Assembly (NCBI GenBank): GCA_030141605.1
Contig: JAQGDQ010000579.1
Location: 43,501 to 107,500 of the forward strand
Source of the DNA: Tubiluchus corallicola
Taxonomy: Eukaryota > Priapulida > Priapulimorpha > Priapulimorphida > Tubiluchidae
Direction of reading: 5' to 3'
Length of the DNA stretch: 64,000 bases
A program made the translations under genes and the position numbers. The notes below the pieces were generated by a model. It was not told where the DNA came from. It saw only the letters and a program-made list of their open reading frames with translations, and searched no databases. Of the stretch, positions 36,854 through 48,200 are shown in pieces; within the stretch, counting starts at the first letter, position 1; every line of letters starts with the position of its first letter.

Positions 36854-38935
36854 TGTTATCTGATTTTGCTTAATAGTAGTAATACCATCTATCGGATCAA
36901 GCTGGATTGAAACTGGAGACTACACTTGTTTACTAGCAGTGTTTTTATATCACAGTGATGCAACAAGTTTGGAGCTTCAAATTAGGTAAAAAATTGGTTT
37001 GAAAATTTTTTTAAGCAAGGACTGCAATTACTATTAAGCAAACTACCTTGCACAATCTTCCTTACTTAACAGCTCTGGAAATCGAAGCAAGAATGCTGCG
37101 TCAAGCATTTCGTCGAAAACTAAACTTCGCTAACAAAAAAGTTAATGACCACGGATTGGATCCACAACAGCAAAAAAAATTCGCCAAGTTATTTAGTCCT
37201 GAGCTAATACGATTTATCATTTTATCGTCCAACACAACCATTTTATGATTCACCTAGTGATGCAAAATACAACTCATCGCTGAACTCATGCATTATATCT
37301 ATAAAAATATAACGAAAAGGCTAGTGAGTTTTTACCTTACACTCAATAAAACGGACGAACTCCGCGAAAAAAATACTATAATCTTTTCTTATGGCGGCGA
37401 TAGCTCCAGGGTATGAAATCACTATGAACTGTGAACCGGTAGTAGTCTTCGATCGCGTACGTGCTGTCCTCTACGAAGCAAATAGAAAGTTAAAAATTAA
37501 AGCGCGAAAAAATTCTTTCGAATGAGCCAGAAACGACTTCCAGTCATGTTTTCAATCTCAGTAAGTTTTCCTGACAGCTGAAATTCTTCATGACTAAATT
37601 CCACCTAGACTGTCATTCATTAAAAGGAAAGAAAGGAAAAAATGTTAGCGTGGGTCTCAAAAAATCTTTCTATACAATGTTATTATACTTGGCATTACGC
37701 TTACCTGTTTGAAACACTATGTAACTGGAAAAGAAAATTCTTAGTAATTTAAAATGGTTGCTCCATGTGGTAAAACGTCACCGACTCGCTTAGCCGCACC
37801 ACAGTAACACCAAGTACATAATATTATTGATCTTTCTGACAAGGAAATACGCAATTTACGCTTTTGCTTAGTACTCGGAGTAGTTATGGGATCGTTTTTT
37901 TAGATTTAAGAATCATCGTTCTTATCCACTGCAAAAAATGTGTAAGGCATTATCAAATGTAGGCCTAGTGGAAATCGAAAGTACCTAATAACTATTGTAA
38001 TAGTTACCAGTGCAAGAGAGTGTTAGTTTTGTTTCCTTTGCCACGTTTACATTTTTCTTTATATCTTTGCAGGATGAGTCTTTAATTGCCAAAAGGGAAA
38101 GAAATTCCCCATATTGTTCAATGAAATCCTTTCGTGAAATATTGCATTAAGTAATTAAGTTGCATTAATTATTGTAAATTTCGATACAATTAACTGAGGC
38201 TAGGCCTAAAGTCTCTCTACGTTAACTTGCTTCAATGAGCATTTGGTCTAGCTTCTAATTAATGCTTTGTTTAATTGAAAAACATAAAAATCAACTGTAC
38301 TGATTCATGTGTAAGCAATTCTAACGACCTTCCCTGTAAATATCTGTCTAATGGCTCTGTACATATCATATAGTTCGTGAACTTTATATACCTTTGTCAT
38401 TCGTTTCTGCTAGGTACAGGTTATACTAATCCACCGGTTTCTCCTAACATATGCAAATAAAGTACGGTACTTTGCCATACGATATTTTTTATATTATATC
38501 AAAATATCTGTGGACATAGGCTGATTTTAAGAACTGTTTATAGAACTTTAGAACAGCTGTATTTTTATTGAGAATTAGCATCTTTAGAATGATTGCGAAG
38601 AGATGATGCCATTATCGGCCTAACTGCCATTAGTTTTCGATTTTTGGCGCAGTTTTTCGTTTAACTATAGTAAATAGATACGCACTTATATATCTGAATT
38701 AAACTTAAACCAATTCATAGGAATGCGAAGGTTGTAATGTAGGCCTATGCCATAATTACGCCGCTACAGGTTTTCGCTAACGATTTCACTTGAATCGTAG
38801 AAAAAACACGCCTATGTGATTAATACCTCACTAATAATTATTAAAATTTCAAGGTTAAATGTTTTCAAAATTTCAATCAATGGTGGAACAAGCCTACAAA
38901 TAATGAATTCTAAAAAACCAAGCGTTGTCAAAAAG
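36854..38935. other. Intergenic stretch with two small open frames
   Basis: A 66-codon plus frame (37048-37248; ALEIEARMLRQAFRRKLNFA) and a 44-codon plus frame at 37391 are the only items of note. No splice-linked exons were recognised and the remainder is featureless. Confidence 0.3.
37391..37525 (+). CDS. Putative small ORF or first exon, unknown
   Basis: ATG in 'tcttATGGCGGCG' opens a 44-codon frame with protein-like composition (MAAIAPGYEITMNCEPVVVF, DRVRAVLYEANRKLKIKARK) and stop TGA at 37523. A donor-like 'gtacgt' lies inside it near 37456. It could be a first coding exon, a micropeptide or chance. No family is recognised and no second exon was found. Confidence 0.2.
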   Translation: MAAIAPGYEITMNCEPVVVFDRVRAVLYEANRKLKIKARKNSFE

Positions 38936-39245
38936 ACGTGTCTTTTCAATTATGAATCATGAATTATGAATTTATTCCACAGCAACTCAAACATACATAC
39001 AAGTTGATATTACATTGAAAAAAAAGGTAAAAAACTATGCGAGTTACTGTGAGGAGGAGGAAGGAGCATTGAGCTTTCGAATCCTCCTCCAGCTAAGTGA
39101 AACAATTGACAATTAACATTACATTTTCATCAGTTATAACGTAGATCAATTGTTTATGTTTATGTTTATTTCCAAAATCCCATGAATATTACATTGTTAC
39201 ATAACGTTACAAAGCAAACTGTTACTAATACAAAATGAAATAAAG
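38936..39245 (-). mobile_element. Two adjacent non-LTR retrotransposon 3' tails
   Basis: On the minus strand, 'ggaaataaacataaacataa' ends near 39150, and a second tail, 'gctgtggaataaattcataa', ends near 38950. Both look like LINE 3' ends with short tandem tails. No coding part was recognised. Confidence 0.4.
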
Positions 39246-40656
39246 TTTAAATTCGCCTGACATTGATATATCGGGTCAGGCCAAGAAGGTAGACTTGTAC
39301 AGGACTGAACAGAAGGCAAAATGGAAAGAAAATATGTAAAAAGTGCAAGAGAAAATAAGCAAAAAATGAAATACAAGGGTGATAGTAAGCTTACGGAAAT
39401 GACAATGAAAAGTGAATGAGATGATGATGAAAATGAAGATTAGATCCACATAAGAATGTAAAGAGAAAGACAGTCAGCTGATTCACAGCAGAAATCAGTA
39501 CGGAGTCATGATAGAGACAAAAATCTTAGTACTTCTATACTACAGACACGGCATTATAGAAGAAAGCTATAATCTCTTATCATTATGGAAACAATAATAA
39601 TCTTGTAGTGTAGAAGATACTATCTATAACAGTAAATATGACATTTGACAAGTAATTTTCTCAAAAAAAATCCACTCATAAAAAGGTTGCATCTGGAACC
39701 AGCCTTCGGGATTAGAGATCCTGAATCTTAAGCTTTCTTAGTTTCAGTGTAGATATGCCAATGACTATGCTTTTGATTTGTCAACTAGTAGTACACTAAC
39801 AATCATAGTAATGCAAAGAGTACGTAATAACTATAAAAAATAATTTTATCACGGCCATTATTTTCCCAGGAAATTGTAGGTCACTTAAATATTAAGCAAA
39901 ATGAAATTTCTTGAATTCTAGCTATTGTAACAGACAAGAACAAAAATAAAATTATAGAATGAGGTCATACAACCTTATAGAATGCACACAATCATGAATT
40001 CATACATTAGATGGGTTACCCACGTCTATACGCACGTAAAAGAAACGCATTGATTGGCTTTTCAGCCATCTAAGTCAAAATTCTTTGAGACAATTTGAAA
40101 GTAAGAAATTGTGATGAAAATTATTGCCTCTTTATTGGTGAATCAATTAATGTTCTTCTAAGAACAACATAACGTTCATGGAACATTAACCAGTTAAAGG
40201 TTTTGACTCATTTATAACAAGAACATTGTCCGTTTCAACAGTTTCATAAACAACCCACTATGTAATTCCAAAGCTGGGCCAGATTATGATTTTCTAGCTC
40301 CCTGGGCTATAGATACTTGTGATTCTGTGACGCTCTGGTCCACAGTGATAATTAACAAAAGCATGAATGTTGGATTCTTCAAATCAGTTTATTCAACTTC
40401 TACAAAATAATGCCAACATAAAGCCCACGCGGATGGGTGGAAGTCTAGCAAGACAAAAAAGAGGTGTGACCTCAATTCCTACACAACTGCGTCATTATAA
40501 TCAGGATCACCAGTGAGACAGTAGCAATGAGTTGGAATAATGGACAAGAAAAGAATTCCAGTGCATTATTACACAGTAGTTTTTAATTGAGCCTTTTTAA
40601 AGAGATAATTCAGCACACTTCTACTCTCGTTCTGTAGTAACTTTCCACAAGAAATT
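39246..40656. other. Intergenic stretch, nothing identified
   Basis: No reading frame of note, RNA gene or element end recognised. Confidence 0.3.
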
Positions 40657-40664
40657 AATTTCAC

Positions 40665-41011
40665 CAGGGCCTATTTCAGCCTAAGCGAGGCTCGGGGCAG
40701 TGAGGCGTGTGAGGCCCTCTCTCATCGCCCAGAAAATTTTTGAACGCCGGAGAAGCATTTTCGAAGAGAAAATATAGAGTTATACAGTTGTTAAAGGAAA
40801 CAACAATTGAGAGAAAAACTGCTTTATTCTCAAGACCAGTCCTTAATATTTGTCAATACTGGCAAACGGCGCACCTGCGGCAAGAGAGAGGGAGAGAAGA
40901 GGCAGTATGTTCGCATAAAGCAAAAAAAATGTTACCTTGGTGCGAGGCCCACCTGGAGGGGGAGGCCCCGGGGAAGTATCCCCACTTCCCCCCCCCTTGA
41001 AATAGGCCCTG
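40665..41011. mobile_element. hAT-like non-autonomous element with perfect 8-bp target duplication
   Basis: The left end CAGGGCCTATTTCAG and the right end TTGAAATAGGCCCTG are inverted repeats. aatttcac flanks both sides (40657-40664 and 41012-41019). The size is 347 bp. The frames of 64-100 codons inside are by-products of its GC-rich interior. Confidence 0.88.
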
Positions 41012-41453
41012 AATTTCACTTAATCTCTGGAGGCTCCTGGGCTGCAACCCACAAAGCCCATGATAGACAAGCTGTAATCTGCTATTACTGCTTTAACATT
41101 CTAATTTAGTGCTTCACTATTCTTTGAATATCCATCGTATTTTCAGTTCAGTTCTCTGCGGTTAATTTTTTTAACTAATTAGTAATTACTAGTAAAACCA
41201 AGTATCTTTAGTGCAACTAATTTAACCCGTTTCCTTTCAAAAACTAACGGACATTATCTTATCACATAAAAGTTTGCGACTATTAAGAAAAAAATCTGTT
41301 CTTAAAAAAAGAACAACTTAGCTACTGACCAATGGGTTTTTTGCTGCTCCTACTCAAATATTATTGCAATTTGCTACTCAACTAATGTAAAACGAATGTT
41401 GAGGACATAGATTGAATTAAATTGAATAATCCGGCACTGTTTCTGACGATGAC

Positions 41454-41895
41454 TAGGGGTGAGCATTCTCTACCAGAAAGCGAATTCGAATCGAACCGAA
41501 TTTGCGACTTTCGAATTCGAATCGAACCGAACTTCAGTGTTTCGAATTCGAACCGAATTCGAATTGAGATCGAAAGATTTTCGAGCAAGTTTTCGAACCA
41601 CCAGCAGAAATTAGTCTTACAAAGATCATGCATATCACTAGATTTTGTTCTGCAATAAAACGACTAGCAATTTCTTTAAAATTGTGTGCAGAAATCACAG
41701 CTAAATTATGTTAATTGCATGATGTTTCAATCGTTTTAGTGATAAAGAACATGTGTGATTGAAGTGCTGAATTATTCGAATCTATAGTATTGGATTCGAA
41801 TCGAGTTCGAACTACAAAAAAACTCGTTCGAATCGAATTCGGGCGTTCGAATTCGATTCGAATGTTCGAACGCGAATGTTTGATGCTCACCCCTA
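41454..41895. mobile_element. hAT-like non-autonomous element with perfect 8-bp target duplication
   Basis: The ends TAGGGGTGAGCAT and ATGCTCACCCCTA are inverted repeats, flanked by acgatgac at 41446-41453 and 41896-41903. The interior is full of TTCGAATTCGAAT-type palindromic blocks and can fold extensively. It lies about 100 bases downstream of the CUB-EGF-PAN stop codon, possibly inside that gene's 3' UTR. Confidence 0.88.
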
Positions 41896-41995
41896 ACGAT
41901 GACTGCCAGTGTGCAGCAGAAATGTTGGATTTTTCTAAAAAAAAGTAAATAATGATACTAATAAAATAATTATATAGTAGATTTTTTTTATGAAA

Positions 41996-42240
41996 TTAAT
42001 CAATTATCTCGTAGTACAACCAGTCTGTGAGTGGCGAATTTGCATCACCATCTGTTCTTGTGTCAGAGTAAATCTCGCACTGGTTTGTTGCAATGTTGTA
42101 ACTGTATGCTTTGCATTGTGACTGTTGGATGCACGCAGCCTGACAACCCAATTTCGTTCTTAAGTTTTTTGTAAGAAGCACGCCGCCAGATTGTCCAGCA
42201 AGATTTGGTCCCACGTGCTGAGATTTATGATGTAGTAGAC
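41996..42240 (-). CDS. CUB-EGF-PAN gene terminal exon: PAN/apple domain
   Basis: After an acceptor (tatcgtttcag) it encodes LLHHKSQHVGPNLAGQSGGV, then GCQAACIQQSQCKAYSYN, QCEIYSDTRT and WLYYEIID, then stop. The C-x3-C-x5-C-x-A-Y-x(n)-C-x-I/L-Y pattern is that of PAN/apple domains. The open frame continues upstream to 42475 but that part is intron and SINE. Confidence 0.85.
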
Positions 42241-45200
42241 CTGAAACGATAATTAAATGTGTCTTGATGATAGCATAACACAGGCAGTGTAGTTTAATAG
42301 ATAACGCGAGCTGCTTTCCGTTTGGGAGGTTGTGCGTTCGATAACGCGGCCGGGTCATACCAAAGACTTTAAAACTGGTAGCTGCTTTTGTCCTCCCTGT
42401 TGCTGGCGCGGTAAAAACCGATAATAATAATATCTCTGTTATGTAGGTGTAGTTTGTTATAATAATCGGCAACAAAACTTTATTATAAAAGCATCATGGC
42501 TTGCGTTGTCTGTTGAATTTAAATAATAATAATAATTATTATTATTAACAACGGCGATCAAGAGGTCCATTATTGTTGTTGTTGTTGTTGTTGTCGTAGC
42601 CGTTGTCGTTGTTATTATTGCCATTTTTTCGGACAATGAATTATATCACAAATCTTTACATTACTATGGCATTACATTACATTACATTACTATAAACAGT
42701 GAAAGTTGTTCTAATCCAAGAATAACCCAAACCTTACCTTTCAATTGTTATTAATACCTGCAGGGCACGTCCTCATATCAAAGATGCATGTTTTAAATGC
42801 TTTAACAACATGCTCATTTTCGGTAAATAAATGATTTTCTTAGTTCAAACGCCGACAACAAATATTGTGACACAACCTGTACGTAGCATTTTTTGTTCAT
42901 TTGGCAAGATCTACCAGATTGTAAACGGTTTCAGTTAAAGAATAAAATTCTTTTTAATGAATACTTACGTTCACAAATCTCGCCATCACCAAAGTAATGT
43001 TGTGCACAACCTGTATGTAGTATTTTTTGTTCGTTTGGCAAGATCTGCGTGATTGTAAACGGTTTCAGTTAAAGAATAAAATTCCTTTTAATGAATACTT
43101 ACGTTCACAAGTTTCGCCATCACCAAAGTAATGTTGTGCACAAGCACAGGTAAAGCTTCCAGGAATATTGTCGCAAATAGCCCCCTCTGGTGCGCAGTTA
43201 TTAGTACCAGTAGTGCATTCGTCGATATCTGAAAACGATAATTAGTTGACTTAATTCCTCCCTATGTTGAAGTGGTTAAAATTATGACTGTTTCTTCATT
43301 ATGTACCTACTCGAGATAAATGATTGTATATATCAGGTGGCCCAAAAGAGTGCGGAAATTTTGATCACGATATTATAAGAACAAAATAATATAATCGCTC
43401 GAAAATTACCACACTGATGTTACAGACGCTTGTGTACTAAACACCAAAAATCTTAGACCATTCTCTTAAACATACAGAGGTTTTAAAAGAACAAGTTAAA
43501 AAAATTAAATTTAACGTCGGAATAAATTTCGTGCCACTATTGTTAAAATTTATAGCAAGTGCTCCACGTGTAATCAAATTTGTACTGTATTTTGTACTTG
43601 CGTATGACAAAATCAAATATATATAAGCCCTTTGCAGTCCTTTATAACTTTATAAGATACATGTACAGTCTAACCTCGTTATCTCGCCCCTCGTTATGCT
43701 GCCAAACTCGTCTCTCGCCAAAAATTTGCCCTAGACGGACAGTGGCGAGATAACGAGGTTAGACTGTAGTTGAATAAGTAATTGATTATAGAATAGAATA
43801 AATTCTGTAGTTAGAAACAACACAACTTTATTAAAATCTTTATAATAATTAAAAAGATAAACGTTAAAAAGTTATGCCAAAAGTTTCACCTAGCTGTTGC
43901 TATCATTATCAATTTACAAACATACAACCAGTTTATATGGGCAGAGCCTATTATGCATTAATTAAGTAGTTAACAGAAACCAAACAGCCAGACCAGTAAA
44001 GAAATTGATGCAGCAACTTCCATTCTATAAATTCGTGTATATTCTGTTCTATAATCAATTATTTATTTGGCTTACGTTAATTAAAGCTATTATGCGACGC
44101 CAAAGTTGGGTAGCCATAGCCATGCTCTGATAGATAGGCCTATACAATGGCTCCACGTACATAGTTAGTATTGTTCACTACAAACTTGACTAAGACCTCA
44201 AGCCTGATAGATAACTCCGTGTACGTAATTCAATAACGATCCGCGTTTTCTAAAGAAAGACGATCACAATAGTAACGCGCTGAATTAGTAATGCTGTATA
44301 ACAATGGCATCAGGCAGCGTGACACAATCATTATTATTGATGAACGACAAGTTTCTTCCAAGCTATTGTGCCATCGGAACAAGTCAACCTGAAGAGCACG
44401 TGTTGAACTTTTGGAACCTCGATCCTGACCCAGCTGCCACTTCTCCTGATTTGGTCCGGGTCTCATGAAATTCGGCCATACCTCCGTACTTCGGTCGGAT
44501 TTTTGAAAAAGTCTGCTTGCCCGCCCCTGATTTGGGCAATTGCATTGAAATTTGAGTGAAAAAAACGGGAATACATTTTGCATGCCATTGAAACGAACTG
44601 CACTATAAGAACTGAACCAAAAACAGGGGAATCGCTCTTTAAGTAAAATAGTAAACTTATTAAATTAAGTTTAAATGGTTACATGGATTCATCATTTAAC
44701 GCCCTCTACAGTTTTCTCCAACTTTTGTTGCCGCGGCAACTGCTCCAGTGCAAATATTCTTCCGGTTTAGCTTTAATTCACACAGCACAAACTGTCTCCA
44801 GACACGTCAAAAACATAACAAGTGCATTGGGACTGGAAAGGAACTCCAAAAATTGATGTGCACTGCTTGCATTTTTGTAAGTTGAGGGTTTTAAGGCTTG
44901 TTTAGTGTCTTAGAAATTTGCACTACTTTGTGATTTAATTTATTTTTATTTTTATTCTGAATAAAGTACATAAGATGTCTGCCGCTCTCCAAGTTGACTC
45001 CTAATTTGGTTCGTGGCAGTTCACGTGACCTATTGACGTCAATTAAAGGTCGCATTTGGTGGGTCATTTGATCTAGTTCTGGGCAGCATAGATTATTACT
45101 CGGTCAGCATTCTGTTCAGTATCATGATCCATTCTCATAATATCTATTATGACCCGACTCTGACGACCCAGTATCATCGCATTTTCTCGTCTGTTTGTGT

Positions 45201-48200
45201 ATCGTCAACAAACTCTAGCGCATCATGCATCCATACCAAACTTTATCAAGATTTACCTAATAATTAAAATTGAGGAAGCCATGTCGCTCCTTTTGAGAGC
45301 GCGAGAGCTCGAGCAAGACATAACGAATTAATGTTAATATACTCTTCCCTACCTGAGCACATTACTCCATTTCCTTCATAACCACGTTTACAGGTACACG
45401 TGAAGCTGCTTAATGTATCGGCGCAGGTAGCTTCGTCGTGACAATTATCATTTCCCAGCAAGCATTCATTTTCTGAAACATTCTTGATCGTAATCATCCT
45501 TATTATACGTAATTGTTGCATTAAAAGTTGATCCACGTTATAATTAAAAACCTAAAAAGTTAATTAATTAATTAACTAAATTAACGGTGTGAATGATGTC
45601 AAATATTGCAGCATAATCAGTAAAACGTTAACGCATTGTTGATCATTGGTGCTACACTTTTGTAATTGAACAAATCTCACTGTGGAGTTGAACTTCAGTG
45701 ACACAAACTGTGGATTTGAAATAGCTGCAGCCCAGTTACGCTTCTTGATCGTTGTGTCACCAATGTTTTAACTAAAATGAAGTTTTCGGTTTTTATATTA
45801 TTTTGCTTTTATTCTTTCTTAGATACTTGGCACGGGTAAAGTATGAAGAAAACATTTCCTAAATCAATTTTTAACGTGACTATAAATTTATACAGGTCTG
45901 GGAAATTACATGTAGATATGGTATTCGTAATCACCAGCAAATTAAGCCAGGTAACAGACTTACAGAAGAAAGTTCCACAAGGGGGGCAGAAAGAACTAGG
46001 CCTGAAAATCAATTACCCTAGCGTGAGTAATTTATAAATAAATGCAAACAACGAGTCACATAATTATGTAGGATATAAACTGACAAATGTGACTAAAAAC
46101 GAAATATACTTACTTATATAGGCCTATAATATTTATAATGGCTAAAAAAATTCTGAAGCGGCAACCCAACTAATTTTAGCTACGAGCCACCACAGTGCAA
46201 GCGAAGCTGATCTACATTCGGTTTCTGCAGAGAAATCACCATGGCAACCTTAGTAACATCTGTGCGCCAAAAATAAATAGCAACTTTTGAATGAAAAACT
46301 CAGCTTTAGTAAAACCTTTCTGTGTGTCATTATGGAAATCTGCCTCTCAAGAAACAATGACATGAGCGGAGCGGTGGCGACAGTAACAAGCAATGATAGA
46401 AAATACCTGTACACGTTACTCCATCTCCCACGTATCCGTAATTACAAGCGCAGGTGAAACTGCTAGATGTATCTGAGCAGGTTGCAAAGGTGTGGCAGTT
46501 GTGTGTTCCACGGACACATTCATTTTCTGCAAGGTAAAGTTGACAAGGTTTGATGTGCGTATATTAGTGACGTGCCAAGTACTGCAGAACACACATTGTA
46601 TTGTTTAATTCAGTAGAAAATGTACTTATTGTAAGGTCCTAGCAACCTCGGTTTAATCAACAATGCAAAGGCAATGATGTGTGAATCACCAATGCTAAAT
46701 GCGTACACACTCATTTTCTGTAAATTTGATAATATTTTGGAAACTCTCTCTGTCCTGCAAAGTGAATCTGAAATTAATGATGCGCCATGCACTATACAGC
46801 AGGTGTTGTATTGTTTGGATAAAATGTCTGAGTAATCTCTATTTGCTTAGCAGTGGTACCCATTGAGTGCAGATGTATATGTTACAGGTAACAGGTAATA
46901 ATCATGTAATTACCTACGTTGTTGGTAACATATGTTTTTTGCTGTGGTTAATCAACACAAATTTACTCAGTGTTACATAGTGGAAAGTCGATTTTTCAAA
47001 GTAGGGGTTTTAAGCTCTTGTTATAAATCATAAGTTATGTCATTAATGTGTGTTCTTGTTACAGCCTTGATGTAGAACTATTTAATTACCAAAACATGTT
47101 TATTTTCCAGTTAATCATAGCTTCATCTTCTACTTTATCATAAAATACCTGTACACGTTACTCCATCTCCCACGTATCCGTAATTACAAGCGCAGGTGAA
47201 ACTGCTAGATGTATCTGAGCAGGTTGCAAAGGTGTGGCAGTTGTGTGTTCCACGGACACATTCATTTTCTGCAAGGTAAAGTTGACAAGGTTTGATGTGC
47301 ATTTATTAGTGACGTGCCAAGTACTGCAGAACACACATTGTATTGTTTAATTCAGTAGAAAAAGTACTCATTGCAAGGTCCTAGCAACCTCGGTTTAATC
47401 AACAATGCAAAGCCAACGATGCCTTAATCACCAACGCTAAATGCGCACACACTCATTTTCTGTAAAGGTGATAATATTTTGGAAACTGTCTCTGTACTGC
47501 TAAGTTAATCTGAAATTAATGATGCGCCATGCACTGTACAGCAGGTGTTGTATTGTTTGGATAAAAATGTCTGAATAACCTCTATTTGCTTAGCAGTGCT
47601 ACTCATTGAGTGCAGATGTATGTGTAATAGGTTATAATATGTTACAGGTAACAGGTAATAATCATGTAATTACCTACGTTGTTGGTAACATATGTTCTTT
47701 GCTGTGGTTAATCAACACAGATTTACTCAGTGTTACATAGTGGAAAGTCGATTTTTCAAAGTAGGGGTTTTAAGCTCTTGTTATAAATCATAAGTTATGT
47801 CATTAATGTGTGTTCTTGTTACAGCCTTGATGTAGAACTATTTAATTGCCAAAACATGTTTATTTTCCAGTTAATCATAGCTTCATCTTCTACTTTATCA
47901 TAAAATACCTGTACACGTTACTCCATCTCCCACATATCCATGATTACAAGCGCAGGTGAAACTGCTAGATGTATCTGAGCAGGTTGCAAAGGTGTGGCAG
48001 TTGTCTGTTCCACGGACACATTCATTTTCTGCAAGGTAAAGTTGACAAGGTTTGATGTGCATTTATTAGTGACGTGCCAAGTACTGCAGAACACACATTG
48101 TATTGTTTAATTCAGTAGAAAATGTACTTATTGTAAGGTCCTAGCAACCTCGGTTTAATCGACAATGCAAAGGCAATGATGTGTGAATCACCAATGCTAA

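Noticed and set aside
40740-41109. Overlapping frames of 64-100 codons on both strands
   Set aside because: They fall in the GC-rich interior of a 347-bp hAT-like element.
42241-42475. N-terminal extension of the PAN-domain frame
   Set aside because: The upstream part is intron and SINE; a good acceptor at 42241 and phase agreement with EGF exon 11 show the exon starts at 42240.
44230-44583. 117-codon minus frame inside an intron of the CUB-EGF-PAN gene
   Set aside because: No recognisable domain, no splice sites at its ends, and phase does not fit the phase-1 exon pattern.
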